NCBI GenBank assembly: GCA_018692315.1
Contig: JABHKC010000234.1
Location: 1 to 34,587 of the forward strand
DNA length: 34,587 nt
Reading direction: 5' to 3'
Source: Bacteroidota bacterium
GTDB taxonomy: Bacteria; Bacteroidota; Bacteroidia; Bacteroidales; JABHKC01
This document shows, one piece after another, positions 7,254 to 17,478 of the stretch. Positions within the stretch are counted from its first letter, which is position 1; each line of letters opens with the position of its first letter. Made by a program: the position numbers and the translations under genes. The notes below the pieces were generated by a model that ran no database searches, was not told the DNA's origin, and saw only the letters and a list, made by a program, of their open reading frames with translations.

Positions 7254-8723
7254 ATGAATATTTTCAATTGGTTCGGAATAGAAGGGATATTTTTCTGGAT
7301 TATTTATGTAGCCTACCTACTTTCAATAATTTTTACGATAACCATAATTATTCTCGAAAATCGGAATCCGGTTAAGACAATTTCATGGCTGTTGGTCTTG
7401 ATAGTATTGCCTTTCCTTGGCGTAATATTTTACTTATACTTTGGAAGAAACTTCCGTAAACAAAAATTCTTTAACCGCAAAGAAATCTCCGATATTGAAA
7501 GTTCAAGGATGTTAAATCCGGAGCAAATAGACGATTTGTCGAATATTGAATTTTTACAAAATGACGACATAAAAAGCAAAATCAATATTATCAAGCTTTT
7601 GGTTAACAATAACAAATCTTTGCTTACGGAACATAATGATATTGAGGTTCTGCAAAATGGGATTCAAACTTTTGATTCAATAATTTCTGAATTAGAAAAT
7701 GCAAAACATCATATCAATTTAGAATATTATATTATTGAAGAAGATAATATTGGCAATAAAATTAAAGATATTCTTATTCGTAAGGCAAAGCAAGGTGTAT
7801 TAATCAGGTTAATATATGATGATGTTGGTAGTTGGAGTTTGAGCAGCGATTATGTCGATGAACTATTGAATGCCGGAGTCGAAGTTTATGGATTTATGCC
7901 GGTTCGTTCATACATTTTTGCAAATAAAATAAACTATAGAAACCACCGCAAAATAATTGTTGTTGACGGAAAAGTAGGATTTGTGGGTGGGTTGAATATT
8001 GCAGATCGATATATTCAGGGAACAGAAGAAATTGGCTTTTGGCGAGATACGCATCTGCGACTTGAAGGCGATGCGGTGAATAGCTTGCAAGCAATATTTT
8101 TCATCGACTGGTATTTTGTAAGCCAGAAACTTGTGAATGATGAAATATATTTTCCAAAACATAATATATCAAAAAAGCATCTTGTTCAAATAGTTACAAG
8201 CGGTCCCGACTCCGATTGGGCAAGTATTATGCAAACATATTTTTCGGCGATAGCCACAGCTCAAAAATATGTCTATATTTCAACACCATATTTTCTTCCA
8301 AACGAAAGTATTCTTACTGCTTTGAAAACAATTTCGCTAAGCGGGATAGATGTTAGAATTATTATTCCTGAAAAAATTGATTCATTTCTGGTAAATTGGA
8401 GTTCGAAATCTTATGTCGCAGAATTGCTCGAAGCCGGAATAAATGTGTATTTCTACCGTAAAGGATTTTCTCATAGCAAGTTACTTATGGTTGATGATGT
8501 TATTTCATCAGTAGGAACTGCAAATATGGACATTAGAAGCTTCGATCAGAACTATGAAGTAAATGCAATTATTTACGATTTTGAAATCAACAATATTTTG
8601 AAAAAATCGTTTTTGGAAGATATTAAGAATAGCTACAAAGTTGATATTAACAAGTTTAATAAGCGACCAATCTTTGAGAAACTCAAAGAATCCGTTGCAC
8701 GATTGTTTAGTCCTTTGTTATAA
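7254..8723 (+). CDS. cls: Cardiolipin synthase (phospholipase D superfamily)
   Basis: Cls condenses two phosphatidylglycerol molecules (or phosphatidylglycerol with another phospholipid) to cardiolipin and glycerol at the inner membrane. The 489-residue length is standard. Two N-terminal transmembrane helices (about 11-34 and 43-63) are followed by two phospholipase D domains. Each carries an HxKxxxxD motif: the first is HRKIIVVD at about residue 230, followed by GGLNIADRY; the second is HSKLLMVD at about 406, followed by GTANMDIRSF. Both histidine nucleophiles and the downstream N/S residues are present, so it should be active. It is preceded by the small CxxC ORF and is convergent with the metal exporter gene. 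Confidence 0.92.
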   Translation: MNIFNWFGIEGIFFWIIYVAYLLSIIFTITIIILENRNPVKTISWLLVLIVLPFLGVIFYLYFGRNFRKQKFFNRKEISDIESSRMLNPEQIDDLSNIEFLQNDDIKSKINIIKLLVNNNKSLLTEHNDIEVLQNGIQTFDSIISELENAKHHINLEYYIIEEDNIGNKIKDILIRKAKQGVLIRLIYDDVGSWSLSSDYVDELLNAGVEVYGFMPVRSYIFANKINYRNHRKIIVVDGKVGFVGGLNIADRYIQGTEEIGFWRDTHLRLEGDAVNSLQAIFFIDWYFVSQKLVNDEIYFPKHNISKKHLVQIVTSGPDSDWASIMQTYFSAIATAQKYVYISTPYFLPNESILTALKTISLSGIDVRIIIPEKIDSFLVNWSSKSYVAELLEAGINVYFYRKGFSHSKLLMVDDVISSVGTANMDIRSFDQNYEVNAIIYDFEINNILKKSFLEDIKNSYKVDINKFNKRPIFEKLKESVARLFSPLL

Positions 8724-8741
8724 AAGTTTACTTAGTTTTCA

Positions 8742-9884
8742 CTATAAAATATATAGTCCAATTATTCCAGCTCCAAGTCCAACCAAAAGATTTATCAATT
8801 TCACCAAAACAAAACTCTTTTTAGATTCAGCAAAAAGAGGCAAAGCCCCGTGCCCGTCTTGAACTATAGAACTTGCCAGCAAGGTGCTAAACGGAATTGT
8901 CCCTTCGAAAAACAATGTTACAAAAACTAAATGCGGGCCAGATTCTGGAATCAGGCCAATCAGAACTGCAACCAAAAGAATTATTAGTTGATTATCTTTC
9001 AGCCAAATGTCAATGTCTAAATAGTTTATCAAAATATTTATAAAAACTAATGCACCGAATGTCCAAAGAAAAATCTTAATAAAGTGTTTTTTAATAATAT
9101 GTTCCCAAAGATGCGATTCGAGGAAATGATCGGGTACTGTAGCTGCAATAAAAAGAGCGCAAAGAGAAAGAACTAAGAATGTTATACTTATCCAATTCCA
9201 ATGTGTAAAAAGTTCGTTGTCGCCATGAAGCTCATGATGATGTTCTTCTATATCGTCTATTTCATGATCGTGGTCATGGTGAACAATTTCTGCTTGTGGT
9301 TCTTCATTGTGGATATGCCCAATTTTGCCAGATGAAAGAGCAAAAAGAAAAATAAATAATCCGAAAATAATTATTGCTCTGTGAAAACTAATGTTCTTAA
9401 ATTCTTTGAAAATATTAAATCTTTTCCGTCCATGGCAATCGTTTTCTTCTTTGTGAATTTTGAAGTGAAAAGTTTGATGAGAGAGTTTAGTTTTTGGTAC
9501 TTTGAATAAATTAATAATAAATCCACTAAGGATAGCAATTCCAAAAATAATTGCAGTAATTTTGATAGTTTCCTCAGGAATCATTGAGAACATAACAAAA
9601 GCCTCGTCGCCAGTAGTTGCAATCATAACCGTAACCAATGCTCCAAAACTAAAAATATTGTGAGTATATAGAGAAACTACAGTGTATGCACCCAGACAAC
9701 CAGGCGTAATTCCAAGTAAACCGGCGATAAGAAGTTGCGAAATTGGAGATTTTTTGAGTTTTTCGCTCCAAGCACCTTTCGATTGCACATTCAAATATTC
9801 TACAATCAGCATCATGATCATTACGAAAGTAACTATCATGATGGTATGATTAAATAGTTCAGTCAAAACACTTAATATTTGCAT
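8742..9884 (-). CDS. Putative heavy-metal/manganese exporter (ArsP_2-like, His-rich loop)
   Basis: A 380-residue polytopic membrane protein in two hydrophobic halves: residues 10-130 (GITPGCLGAYTVVSLYTH and ATTGDEAFVMFSMIP segments) and 170-380 (GLIPESGPHLVFVTLFFEG and SIVQDGHGALPLFAES segments). The paired Gly/Pro-rich motifs and length fit the family annotated as putative manganese transporter or ten-helix heavy-metal exporter. A soluble loop at about 188-222 is dense in His, Asp and Glu (HHDHDHEID, EEHHHELHGD) and would bind divalent metal. The substrate is inferred, not demonstrated. The gene is convergent with cls, whose stop lies 18 nt away. Confidence 0.75.
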   Translation of the reverse strand: MQILSVLTELFNHTIMIVTFVMIMMLIVEYLNVQSKGAWSEKLKKSPISQLLIAGLLGITPGCLGAYTVVSLYTHNIFSFGALVTVMIATTGDEAFVMFSMIPEETIKITAIIFGIAILSGFIINLFKVPKTKLSHQTFHFKIHKEENDCHGRKRFNIFKEFKNISFHRAIIIFGLFIFLFALSSGKIGHIHNEEPQAEIVHHDHDHEIDDIEEHHHELHGDNELFTHWNWISITFLVLSLCALFIAATVPDHFLESHLWEHIIKKHFIKIFLWTFGALVFINILINYLDIDIWLKDNQLIILLVAVLIGLIPESGPHLVFVTLFFEGTIPFSTLLASSIVQDGHGALPLFAESKKSFVLVKLINLLVGLGAGIIGLYIL

Positions 9885-9969
9885 TTTATGGGATTTGTTT
9901 TAGTCGTTTGTTTTAGTAGTTCGAAACTTTTAGTTAGGAATTATCTAATAAAATTATCCAATTTCAAAT

Positions 9970-11043
9970 TTATTTTTTCCATAAATCTAAATACACAGGC
10001 AAATGGTCGCTATATCCATCGTGATATTTCGATCCAAAATATGTTCTATTTGGCTTTATCCCTGAATACTGATTGTCGGTTTCTAACAAATAGTCAGGAC
10101 TGAAAATTTTTGCATCTGTCTTTGAGCAATTAGTTTTCGATTCTTCTAATAAATTTCCTGAAACTATAAATTGGTCGAAATAGTTCCAAAAACCTTTATA
10201 TTTAAGAGTTCCTTGAGCATGTGATTCTTTATAGTGATAAAACAAATTATAGAGTTGCTTTTCTTGAATTGTATCTAAATTTGATTTTGCTTCCAAAATT
10301 TTAAGTAAACTTTTATTGTCGGGATCGTCGTTGAAATCGCCGGTAATAATAATATTTGCTTCTGCGTCTTCAGCAAAAATAGAATCTATAGTATGTTTTA
10401 GAACAGACGCAACAAACATACGTTTTGGTTCCGATTTTAGTTGGCCGCCCCAGCGCGATGGCCAATGATTAACAAAAATATGTAATATTTCTTTCTTATG
10501 AATTTTCCCTTTTACATATAAAATGTCGCGTGTTTTTCTTGAATTTTCTTCTGGGAAATTTATTTCAATTGCATCGTAACTTATTGGTGAAAATTTGTTT
10601 TCGCGGTAGAGTAGGGCTACGTCAATCCCGCGTCCGTCTGGCGAATCTTTGTGGATAATTTTATATCCAACTTTTGAAAGAGGTGTTTTTTCGATAAGGT
10701 CTTCCAGAACTTTACGATTTTCAATTTCGCAAAGTCCAACAATTCCGGGAGCTTCCCAAGTGCCTACCGCTACTATTGTTTTATATATATTGTTAAGTTT
10801 TTTGTTGTACTTATTGAAATTCCAATGTTTTTTACCATCAGGTAAAAATTCACTGTCGTTTGTTAAAGAGTCATTGTAAATGTCAAATAGATTTTCAACA
10901 TTGTAGAACATGACTCTCAAATCTCCTCTTTCTGGAGTTTTTGCTGATTGATGTAGATTTGAAGCGTGTTTTTTACCTGTTTTGCAGGAAATAAAAATAA
11001 ACACGAAAATTATCGAAAAAGTAAAATGTAAGATATTTTTCAT
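9970..11043 (-). CDS. Endonuclease/exonuclease/phosphatase-family lipoprotein
   Basis: A 357-residue member of the DNase I-like EEP superfamily carrying an N-terminal lipoprotein signal (hydrophobic 5-17, lipobox ending at C20). The catalytic set is visible in order: MFYNVENLFD (N48, E50), LCEIENR (E106/E108), the NHWPSR histidine, TGDFNDDP, and the C-terminal GYSDHLPVY with its Asp-His pair. Family members hydrolyse phosphodiester bonds in nucleic acids, lipids or nucleotides, using Mg2+. The lipid anchor places this one outside the cytoplasmic membrane, suggesting nutrient scavenging. It starts 9 nt after the DsrE-like gene and is probably co-transcribed with it. Confidence 0.85.
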   Translation of the reverse strand: MKNILHFTFSIIFVFIFISCKTGKKHASNLHQSAKTPERGDLRVMFYNVENLFDIYNDSLTNDSEFLPDGKKHWNFNKYNKKLNNIYKTIVAVGTWEAPGIVGLCEIENRKVLEDLIEKTPLSKVGYKIIHKDSPDGRGIDVALLYRENKFSPISYDAIEINFPEENSRKTRDILYVKGKIHKKEILHIFVNHWPSRWGGQLKSEPKRMFVASVLKHTIDSIFAEDAEANIIITGDFNDDPDNKSLLKILEAKSNLDTIQEKQLYNLFYHYKESHAQGTLKYKGFWNYFDQFIVSGNLLEESKTNCSKTDAKIFSPDYLLETDNQYSGIKPNRTYFGSKYHDGYSDHLPVYLDLWKK

Positions 11044-11052
11044 TATTTCTTA

Positions 11053-11412
11053 TCAAAAGGTTAAAACTTTATCACAATCTGTTGTCCATTTTGCTAACTG
11101 TTTCATGTTGCTCAATTGTACACTGTCAATCAATTGTAGTTCATGGATTCCGCGAGCCTCAGAACAACCTCCGCAGAGTTTTATTTCTGCTCCTTTATGT
11201 AAAACAGATTTCATCAAGCGTTCGATATTATAAAATCCATTTGGAGTTTTTTGATTTGGCAAGCCACAAAAAACTGCATCAGCCAGCAAAAATACTTTTA
11301 TTTCGGTTTCCTCATGTTCGCTCAAAATTGTATTTGCCAATCGTAGAGCATTGTAGGCTTTTTCTGTTCCATAAGGAGCATCATTTATAATTATTAGAAT
11401 TTTTTCTTTCAT
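11053..11412 (-). CDS. DsrE/DsrF-like sulfur-relay family protein
   Basis: A small cytoplasmic protein of 119 residues with the DsrE fold pattern: strand ILIIINDAPYGTEKAYNALRLA at the N-terminus, strand IKVFLLADAVFCG (about 38-50), and the conserved cysteine segment LCGGCSEARGI (79-89, C80 and C83). DsrE-type proteins form homo- or hetero-oligomers and pass persulfide sulfur through a cysteine, or have unknown roles. Here no DsrF/H partners or dissimilatory sulfite reductase genes are nearby, so a stand-alone role is likely. It lies between the beta-helix lipoprotein (42 nt upstream) and the EEP lipoprotein (9 nt downstream). Confidence 0.75.
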   Translation of the reverse strand: MKEKILIIINDAPYGTEKAYNALRLANTILSEHEETEIKVFLLADAVFCGLPNQKTPNGFYNIERLMKSVLHKGAEIKLCGGCSEARGIHELQLIDSVQLSNMKQLAKWTTDCDKVLTF

Positions 11413-11454
11413 AAATAGGAATTAAAAATATATTCTTCAACTTTGAACTTTCAA

Positions 11455-12936
11455 CTACTCCACTCTCTCGAAAGCACCAATATCAGATGTAGAATTTTCA
11501 AGTCGTTTGTTTCCATTCAAATCAATCGGGAACATCAATGAAATGTTGATATTTGCTTGATCTTTAGCTGCCGAAAGTGTATCTAATTGATAATCGAAAG
11601 GGCTGATTGTAGAAATAAAATTTGGTTCTAAATTATATTTTATATTAATAAATGTTTCAGTATCAGTTGTATCAACTCCTGGTTCATACATTTTCATCAA
11701 ACAATGATCAAATTTATAATTAAAAATTCCTTCGTTAGGGAAGTAATCGAAACCAATTTCGTCCTCAATACTTCCATAAATAAGACAATTTCCAAAATAT
11801 GCTTCCTCCAAGTCTCTAATTTGAAAATTACCATAAACATCTTTATAATAATTGTTTAGCAAAAGAGCAGCTTGACTTGCACGGCTCGAATGAGTCCAAT
11901 AGTTTGCTATTGTACAATGATTGAACCTATATTTTCCACCAATTGACAATGCTACCGAATGCTGACCACAATTTGCAATTACACAATTATCTGCCTCAAT
12001 TACAGCTCCTTGTGCGAAAATGCCTATTGCATTCATATTTTCAATTTTCGTATTCGATATTTTCAGTGTTGGATTAGAGTTAAAAACCGTATCGACATGG
12101 AGGCCAATTATTGCATTTTTTATTATTGCATAATTTATTTCATTATTAATACTCCCGCCATAGAGCCAAATTCTGTCCCATTGTCCAGGCAGTTCATCAT
12201 AAAATTCTTCGAGCCTGTCGCCCTGAAAAACAACTTCATTTCCTAATTCTCCGTTTACTTTTAGAGAGCCTCCGGGCCACACTATGATTCCCGAATTATA
12301 ATGAAAATGAATTTGAGTTCCTGCTTCAATTGTAAATATGTCGTTCGCATCAATCCCGACATAACCATACACTACATGTGGTTTTTCGTTTGTCCAGACA
12401 GGATTTTCGTGGATAGTATGATATGGGAAATGAAAAGTATCTACTCCCGAAATAAACTGCATATAAGTATTTGCTGAATGAAAAAACGCATCTTGTCCCC
12501 AAGCCACCAAATTGATATCCTGAATATTTCCATTTGTGCTGAAAATGATGGAATCTGTTATTATCAGAGGAGAATTTTGATCGTTCGGATCTACTGTAAC
12601 TTCAATAAAAATGTACATGCTATCGTTTGCAGCGATTTCAATATTTTCGGTTTCGATTGTTTGGACTCCATTAATATTTAGTCTGAAATTTGAAATGTCT
12701 CCACCTGCCAAATATATTTCCGAAATTTGAATTGTTTTATTATGCTTATTTAAAACTCTTAACTGTTGGGTAGTTGAGCCAATAGTCGTAAAAACAGTAT
12801 CGAACAATACAGTATCCATTGAGAATGATAATTTTGCATCTGTGTCGGTTATAAAACTATCTTTTTGACAGGAAAAAAAGAAGGAAATCACGAGAGAAAG
12901 AAATATCAGAAATTTGAGATAATTGCTATAATTCAT
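11455..12936 (-). CDS. Surface lipoprotein with right-handed parallel beta-helix
   Basis: A 493-residue exported lipoprotein: hydrophobic N-terminus 7-21 and lipobox ending at C23 followed by QKD. Residues about 35-150 form a beta-rich Ig-like region. The region from about 190 to 440 has the irregular short-strand, Asn/Gly-rich pattern of a parallel beta-helix (segments such as KISNTKIENMNAIGIFAQGA and IEADNCVIANCGQHS). The C-terminal phrase DLNGNKRLENSTSDIGAFE is common in right-handed beta-helix proteins of this phylum. A carbohydrate-related or adhesive role is usual for such folds, but no catalytic residues can be assigned. It may be co-transcribed with icmF (55 nt upstream) and the DsrE gene. 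Confidence 0.75.
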   Translation of the reverse strand: MNYSNYLKFLIFLSLVISFFFSCQKDSFITDTDAKLSFSMDTVLFDTVFTTIGSTTQQLRVLNKHNKTIQISEIYLAGGDISNFRLNINGVQTIETENIEIAANDSMYIFIEVTVDPNDQNSPLIITDSIIFSTNGNIQDINLVAWGQDAFFHSANTYMQFISGVDTFHFPYHTIHENPVWTNEKPHVVYGYVGIDANDIFTIEAGTQIHFHYNSGIIVWPGGSLKVNGELGNEVVFQGDRLEEFYDELPGQWDRIWLYGGSINNEINYAIIKNAIIGLHVDTVFNSNPTLKISNTKIENMNAIGIFAQGAVIEADNCVIANCGQHSVALSIGGKYRFNHCTIANYWTHSSRASQAALLLNNYYKDVYGNFQIRDLEEAYFGNCLIYGSIEDEIGFDYFPNEGIFNYKFDHCLMKMYEPGVDTTDTETFINIKYNLEPNFISTISPFDYQLDTLSAAKDQANINISLMFPIDLNGNKRLENSTSDIGAFERVE

Positions 12937-12991
12937 AGTTTGTAATTAATATTTAATCCACTTAGTTATCGGGATATAACTCATAATCAAT

Positions 12992-15900
12992 CTACATATT
13001 TCGTCGATATTGTCCACCAACCTGAAATAATGCTTGGGTAATTTGTCCAATTGAACAATATTTTGAAGCTTCCATTAAACTTTCAAAAATATTTTGGTTT
13101 GACACAGCAGCTTCTTGTAGATTTTTAATTTGAGTTTTAGATTCTTTTTTATAGGTTTTATGCAGTTCATCAAGCATTTCTATTTGATATTCTTTTTCGG
13201 TTTCTGTGGCACGAATTACCTCACCCGGAATAATTGTAGGGGATCCTTTCGACGAAAGAAAAGTATTCACACCCATAATCGGAAGTTTTCCCGTATGTTT
13301 CAGAGTTTCATAATATAGCGATTCTTCTTGAATTTTGCTACGTTGGTACATAGTTTCCATTGCACCAAGTACTCCTCCTCGTTCGGTAATTCTGTCAAAT
13401 TCCATTAATACGGCTTCTTCAACTAAGTCAGTAAGTTCTTCGATTATGAACGAGCCCTGTAGTGGATTTTGATTTTTTGCCAAACCTAATTCGTGATTAA
13501 TTATCATTTGGATTGCCATAGCTCGCCGAACTGATTCTTCGGTTGGAGTTGTGATTGCTTCATCGTAGGCATTGGTATGCAGAGAGTTACAATTGTCGTA
13601 AATTGCATATAAGGCTTGCAAAGTTGTCCTGATATCATTAAAATCTATTTCCTGGGCATGTAGCGAGCGACCAGAAGTTTGAATATGATATTTTAGTTTT
13701 TGCGATCGGCTGTTTGCATTATACTTCAATTTCATTGCTTTAGACCAAATTAATCTTGCCACTCTGCCCAAGACTGAATATTCTGGATCGACACCGTTTG
13801 AGAAAAAGAACGATAGATTTGGAGCAAATTTGTTGATATCCATTCCGCGTGAAACGTAGTATTCTACGTATGTAAATCCATTTGTAAGAGTAAATGCAAG
13901 TTGCGAAATCGGATTTGCACCAGCTTCAGCAATATGATAGCCAGAAATTGATACTGAATAAAAGTTTCTTACATTATTATTAATAAAATATTCTTGCACA
14001 TCTCCCATTAATTTCAATGAAAAATCTGTAGAATAAATGCAAGTATTTTGAGCCTGATCTTCCTTCAAAATGTCGGCTTGAACTGTTCCTCGAACACGAC
14101 AAATTGTTTCAGCTTTAATTTTGCTGTATATTTCTGAAGGCAAAACCATATCACCTGTTACGCCAAGTAGAAACAATCCAATACCATCGTTTCCGTCCGG
14201 AATTTCTCCCTGATATTTTGGACGAATAGTTCCTTTTTCTTTATAAATATTTTCAATCTTCTTATCGATTTCGTCTGTTAGACCATTTTTACGAATATAA
14301 ATTTCGCATTGCTGATCTATTGCTGCATTCATAAAATATCCAACCATGGTAGGAGCAGGCCCGTTTATTGTCATAGAGACCGAAGTTTTAGGAGCTGCAA
14401 GATTGAAACCTGAATATAGTTTTTTTGCATCATCAAGGCAAGAAATTGATACACCGGAATTTCCTATTTTCCCATAAATATCAGGTCTTTTATGCGGATC
14501 TTCTCCATATAAAGTTACAGAATCGAAAGCTGTTGAAAGTCGTGCTGCAGGCAAACCTTTCGATACGTAGTGAAATCTGCGGTTTGTACGTTCAGGTCCT
14601 CCTTCGCCAGCAAACATTCTGGTAGGATCTTCACCTTCTCTTTTGAAAGGAAAAACTCCTGCAGCAAATGGAAATTCGCCAGGTACATTTTCTTTTAAGT
14701 TCCATTTCAGAATGTCGCCCCAGGCTTTATATTTTGGCAATGAAATTTTTGGAATTTGAAGATGAGATAAGGATTCGGTGTGTGTTTCAATTTTTAGTTC
14801 ATTATCTCTGACCTTAAAAATAAATTCTTTTTGCTTGTATTGTTGGGTTTTGTCTTCCCAATTTTCGATTATTTTTTTATTGTGTCCATCAAGATTCAGA
14901 CTTGTTTCTTCATATTTTTTGTTAAGCTCTGAAATCAAATTTTGTTTCGGTTCTTCATCTATTGAAAGAATCTGCTTTGACATTTGTAAGCTATAGAGTT
15001 TCTGTGCAATATTTGATTGATCTTCAACCCAATTGTTATAATTTCGAGCAGTTTCAGAAATTTCTGAAAGATATCTTGTTCGATGAGGAGGAATAATAAA
15101 TAGTTTCTCGGACATTTCATTCGATGGAGTCATCGATGATTTCAAGTCGATATTCGATTTTTCTTTAACTTTCTCAACTAAAGCTTTGTAGAGCTGATTA
15201 ACACCGGGATCGTTAAATTGAGATGCAATAGTTCCATAGACAGGCATTTCTTCGAAATCTACTTCGAACAACATCTGATTTCGTTGAAATTGCTTTTTTA
15301 CATCTCTGAGAGCATCGAGCCCACCTCGTTTGTCGAATTTGTTAAGTGCAATAATATCGGCAAAATCAAGCATGTCAATTTTTTCTAATTGAGTAGCTGC
15401 GCCATATTCCGGAGTCATAACATACATAGACAAATCGCTATGGTCAACTATTTCTGTGTCGGACTGGCCAATTCCGGAAGTTTCTAAAATAATCGTATCA
15501 AAACCAGCAGCTTTAACAATATTCACAGCATCGCGAACATATTTCGATAGGGCAAGATTCGATTGCCGTGTTGCAAGAGAACGCATATATACTCGTTCAT
15601 TGTTAATAGAATTCATTCTGATTCTATCTCCAAGCAAGGCTCCACCGGTTTTTCTTTTCGAGGGATCTACTGAAATAATTGCAATGGTTTTTTCAGGCAA
15701 GTCGCTCAAATATCTTCTTACTAACTCATCAATTAATGAGGATTTTCCTGAGCCGCCTGTTCCTGTTATGCCTATTACCGGAGTTTTTTTGTTTTCCGCA
15801 AGTTCATAAATCTCTGAAAGTAGTTTTGAAACTTCTTTAGGATAATTTTCGGCACTCGATATCAAACGGGAAATAGAATTTATATCTTTTTTAAGAATAC

Positions 15901-16369
15901 TTTCAAGTTTTATGCTTTGGTTTTTTCCTGTTGGGAAATCAGATTTTTCGAGCACATCGTTTATCATTCCCTGCAATCCCATTTTTCTGCCATCGTCGGG
16001 CGAGTAGATTCGTTCAATTCCGTAATTGTGCAATTGCTCCATTTCGTCTGGTAGAATTACACCGCCACCTCCACCAAATATTTTGATGTGTTCAATGCCT
16101 TTTTCAACCAATAAGTCTTGCATGTATTGAAAAAACTCAATATGTCCGCCTTGATATGAGGTAATTGCAATTGCCTGAACATCTTCTTGAGCAGCACAAT
16201 CTACAATTTCTTTTACTGACCGGTTGTGTCCAAGATGAATTACTTCAGCACCTGTTGATTGAATTACTCTTCGCATAACATTTATTGAGGCATCGTGTCC
16301 ATCGAATAGAGCTGCAGCAGTAACAATTCTAATATGATTTTTTGGTTGATATCTTTCTTTAGCAAGCAT
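12992..16369 (-). CDS. icmF: Fused isobutyryl-CoA mutase IcmF (B12-dependent, with G-protein chaperone)
   Basis: IcmF interconverts isobutyryl-CoA and n-butyryl-CoA (some homologues also isovaleryl/pivalyl-CoA) with adenosylcobalamin. The 1125 residues carry the diagnostic order. First comes a cobalamin-binding domain (about 12-145) with [10 protein letters not shown]25 being the lower axial ligand. Next is a MeaI-type GTPase chaperone (about 195-410) with Walker [10 protein letters not shown] (203-211) and NKFD (343-346). A linker follows, then the mutase TIM barrel from about 545. In the substrate loop [20 protein letters not shown], phenylalanines at 573/575 occupy the place where methylmalonyl-CoA mutase has tyrosine, favouring a non-carboxylated acyl-CoA. 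Full length and apparently intact. The cytoplasmic role would be branched- or straight-chain short acyl-CoA metabolism. Confidence 0.92.
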   Translation of the reverse strand: MLAKERYQPKNHIRIVTAAALFDGHDASINVMRRVIQSTGAEVIHLGHNRSVKEIVDCAAQEDVQAIAITSYQGGHIEFFQYMQDLLVEKGIEHIKIFGGGGGVILPDEMEQLHNYGIERIYSPDDGRKMGLQGMINDVLEKSDFPTGKNQSIKLESILKKDINSISRLISSAENYPKEVSKLLSEIYELAENKKTPVIGITGTGGSGKSSLIDELVRRYLSDLPEKTIAIISVDPSKRKTGGALLGDRIRMNSINNERVYMRSLATRQSNLALSKYVRDAVNIVKAAGFDTIILETSGIGQSDTEIVDHSDLSMYVMTPEYGAATQLEKIDMLDFADIIALNKFDKRGGLDALRDVKKQFQRNQMLFEVDFEEMPVYGTIASQFNDPGVNQLYKALVEKVKEKSNIDLKSSMTPSNEMSEKLFIIPPHRTRYLSEISETARNYNNWVEDQSNIAQKLYSLQMSKQILSIDEEPKQNLISELNKKYEETSLNLDGHNKKIIENWEDKTQQYKQKEFIFKVRDNELKIETHTESLSHLQIPKISLPKYKAWGDILKWNLKENVPGEFPFAAGVFPFKREGEDPTRMFAGEGGPERTNRRFHYVSKGLPAARLSTAFDSVTLYGEDPHKRPDIYGKIGNSGVSISCLDDAKKLYSGFNLAAPKTSVSMTINGPAPTMVGYFMNAAIDQQCEIYIRKNGLTDEIDKKIENIYKEKGTIRPKYQGEIPDGNDGIGLFLLGVTGDMVLPSEIYSKIKAETICRVRGTVQADILKEDQAQNTCIYSTDFSLKLMGDVQEYFINNNVRNFYSVSISGYHIAEAGANPISQLAFTLTNGFTYVEYYVSRGMDINKFAPNLSFFFSNGVDPEYSVLGRVARLIWSKAMKLKYNANSRSQKLKYHIQTSGRSLHAQEIDFNDIRTTLQALYAIYDNCNSLHTNAYDEAITTPTEESVRRAMAIQMIINHELGLAKNQNPLQGSFIIEELTDLVEEAVLMEFDRITERGGVLGAMETMYQRSKIQEESLYYETLKHTGKLPIMGVNTFLSSKGSPTIIPGEVIRATETEKEYQIEMLDELHKTYKKESKTQIKNLQEAAVSNQNIFESLMEASKYCSIGQITQALFQVGGQYRRNM

Positions 16370-16461
16370 ATTTTAAGTTTTATTCTTTGTATTTTAAAGT
16401 GTTAATGAAAAACGGAAAATTGACTTAATCAGAGTTTAATATTTTATCATTTAGTATAAAT

Positions 16462-16491
16462 AAAAAAAACAACAGAATTCTCCGTTGTTTT
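16462..16491 (-). terminator. Intrinsic terminator of the uspA-like gene
   Basis: Read on the minus strand, an 8-bp stem AAAACAAC/GTTGTTTT (16484-16491 with 16466-16473, plus two inner pairs after one mismatch) is followed by a run of T residues at 16462-16469. It lies 43 nt past the UspA stop. Confidence 0.6.
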
Positions 16492-16533
16492 ATAAGTTTC
16501 GAATATTTAATATTCATTATATTGTTTTTGATT

Positions 16534-17391
16534 TTAGCCAAACCCTCCAGTTCTGTAAACGTCTGAACGAGGATTTACGCACATTACTGAAATCTTCATC
16601 GAATTGGAAATTACATATTGTTCAGTTGTTCCCACAATATAATCTTGAAGTCCAATATTTCGTGTTGTCATTATAAGAATTAGATTTGTATTTATCGTAT
16701 GTGCAAATTTGATAATTTCTTCAGCAAAATTTCCTTTCCCTTCGGCAGTGGTGATTTCGTATAATACATTTCTTTCCTTAAGGAATTTTTTCGCAAAATT
16801 TAGGTTTGCAGTAGTTCTTTTTTTCAAAAGTTCATCGGTAACATTAGGTGTGAAAATCTGTATTTTAGATTTAAAACTTTTTGCCATATAGTTTGCCCAA
16901 AGTAGTTTTTCTTTATTTTCTGTCCTAAAATCAACAGGAAAGACAATGTCGTTGTTGTCTCTATATTCGTATGGAGCTTGCACTACCATATATGGCACTT
17001 TTGAACCAACGATAACTTTTAAAGCTCTACTGCCTGTAATTTTTTGCATTCCGGTCATTCCGTGAGTTCCCATTATGACCATATTTGCATTCTCTTCTTC
17101 GGCAATTTTGTTTATGGTGTTAAAAATATTCCCTGATTGAACAATCACTTTGGGCTTTATTTTATGTTCACTAATAATCTTTGCAGAAACTTCATTGAGC
17201 TTTTGAGTAGCATTTTCAATTTCTTTTCTTTTTCTCGAGCTGCTTGAAAATACACTACCTTCGTCGATTATATGAACAATGGCAATATCATTTTCTAAAA
17301 TTCGTGAAATTGGTATGGCATGACTTAAAGCATATTCAGCAATTTGCGAAAAATCCCAAGGGACTACTATTGTGTCTTTCTTATGGTGCAT
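16534..17391 (-). CDS. Universal stress protein (UspA family), tandem Usp domains
   Basis: A 285-residue cytoplasmic protein of two Usp domains in tandem. Domain 1 (about 1-145) starts KKDTIVVPWDFSQIAEYAL and has the nucleotide-binding signature GTHGMTGMQKITGSRAL (GxxG then G-S). Domain 2 (about 150-285) is degenerate: the equivalent loop reads TTRNIGLQDYIVGTTEQYV. So probably only the first half binds ATP. I chose the ATG at 17391. A longer frame begins at a TTG (17418), but a TAATTTTG promoter box overlaps that TTG. The gene is divergent from the sensor cyclase, and both starts lie within about 90 bp. Confidence 0.85.
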   Translation of the reverse strand: MHHKKDTIVVPWDFSQIAEYALSHAIPISRILENDIAIVHIIDEGSVFSSSSRKRKEIENATQKLNEVSAKIISEHKIKPKVIVQSGNIFNTINKIAEEENANMVIMGTHGMTGMQKITGSRALKVIVGSKVPYMVVQAPYEYRDNNDIVFPVDFRTENKEKLLWANYMAKSFKSKIQIFTPNVTDELLKKRTTANLNFAKKFLKERNVLYEITTAEGKGNFAEEIIKFAHTINTNLILIMTTRNIGLQDYIVGTTEQYVISNSMKISVMCVNPRSDVYRTGGFG

Positions 17392-17415
17392 AACAACATT
17401 TTTACAATTAAAATT

Positions 17416-17423
17416 CAAAATTA
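17416..17423 (-). promoter_or_regulatory. -7 element of the uspA-like gene
   Basis: On the minus strand this is TAATTTTG, a full TAnnTTTG match, 25 nt before the ATG at 17391. No clear -33 TTG is present. It overlaps the alternative TTG codon at 17418, which argues against that upstream start. Confidence 0.35.
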
Positions 17424-17437
17424 AATAATAATTTATT

Positions 17438-17445
17438 TAATTTTG
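17438..17445 (+). promoter_or_regulatory. -7 element of the sensor adenylate cyclase gene
   Basis: TAATTTTG, 33 nt before the ATG at 17479 and back-to-back with the uspA -7 box on the other strand (17416-17423). No convincing -33 box is visible. It overlaps an alternative in-frame TTG at 17443, supporting the ATG. Confidence 0.35.
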
Positions 17446-17478
17446 AAAAAACATTTAATATTACAAAAAAAAATAATA

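Noticed and set aside
12964-12981. Small inverted repeat AGTTAT/ATAACT between icmF and the beta-helix gene
   Set aside because: Only six A/T-rich pairs and no T-run; too weak to call a terminator or operator.
17392-17418. Upstream TTG start for the UspA-like protein
   Set aside because: It overlaps a minus-strand TAATTTTG box, and the ATG at 17391 begins right at the Usp domain.
17443-17478. Upstream TTG start for the sensor cyclase
   Set aside because: The TTG lies inside a TAATTTTG promoter box. The ATG at 17479 directly precedes a normal signal peptide.
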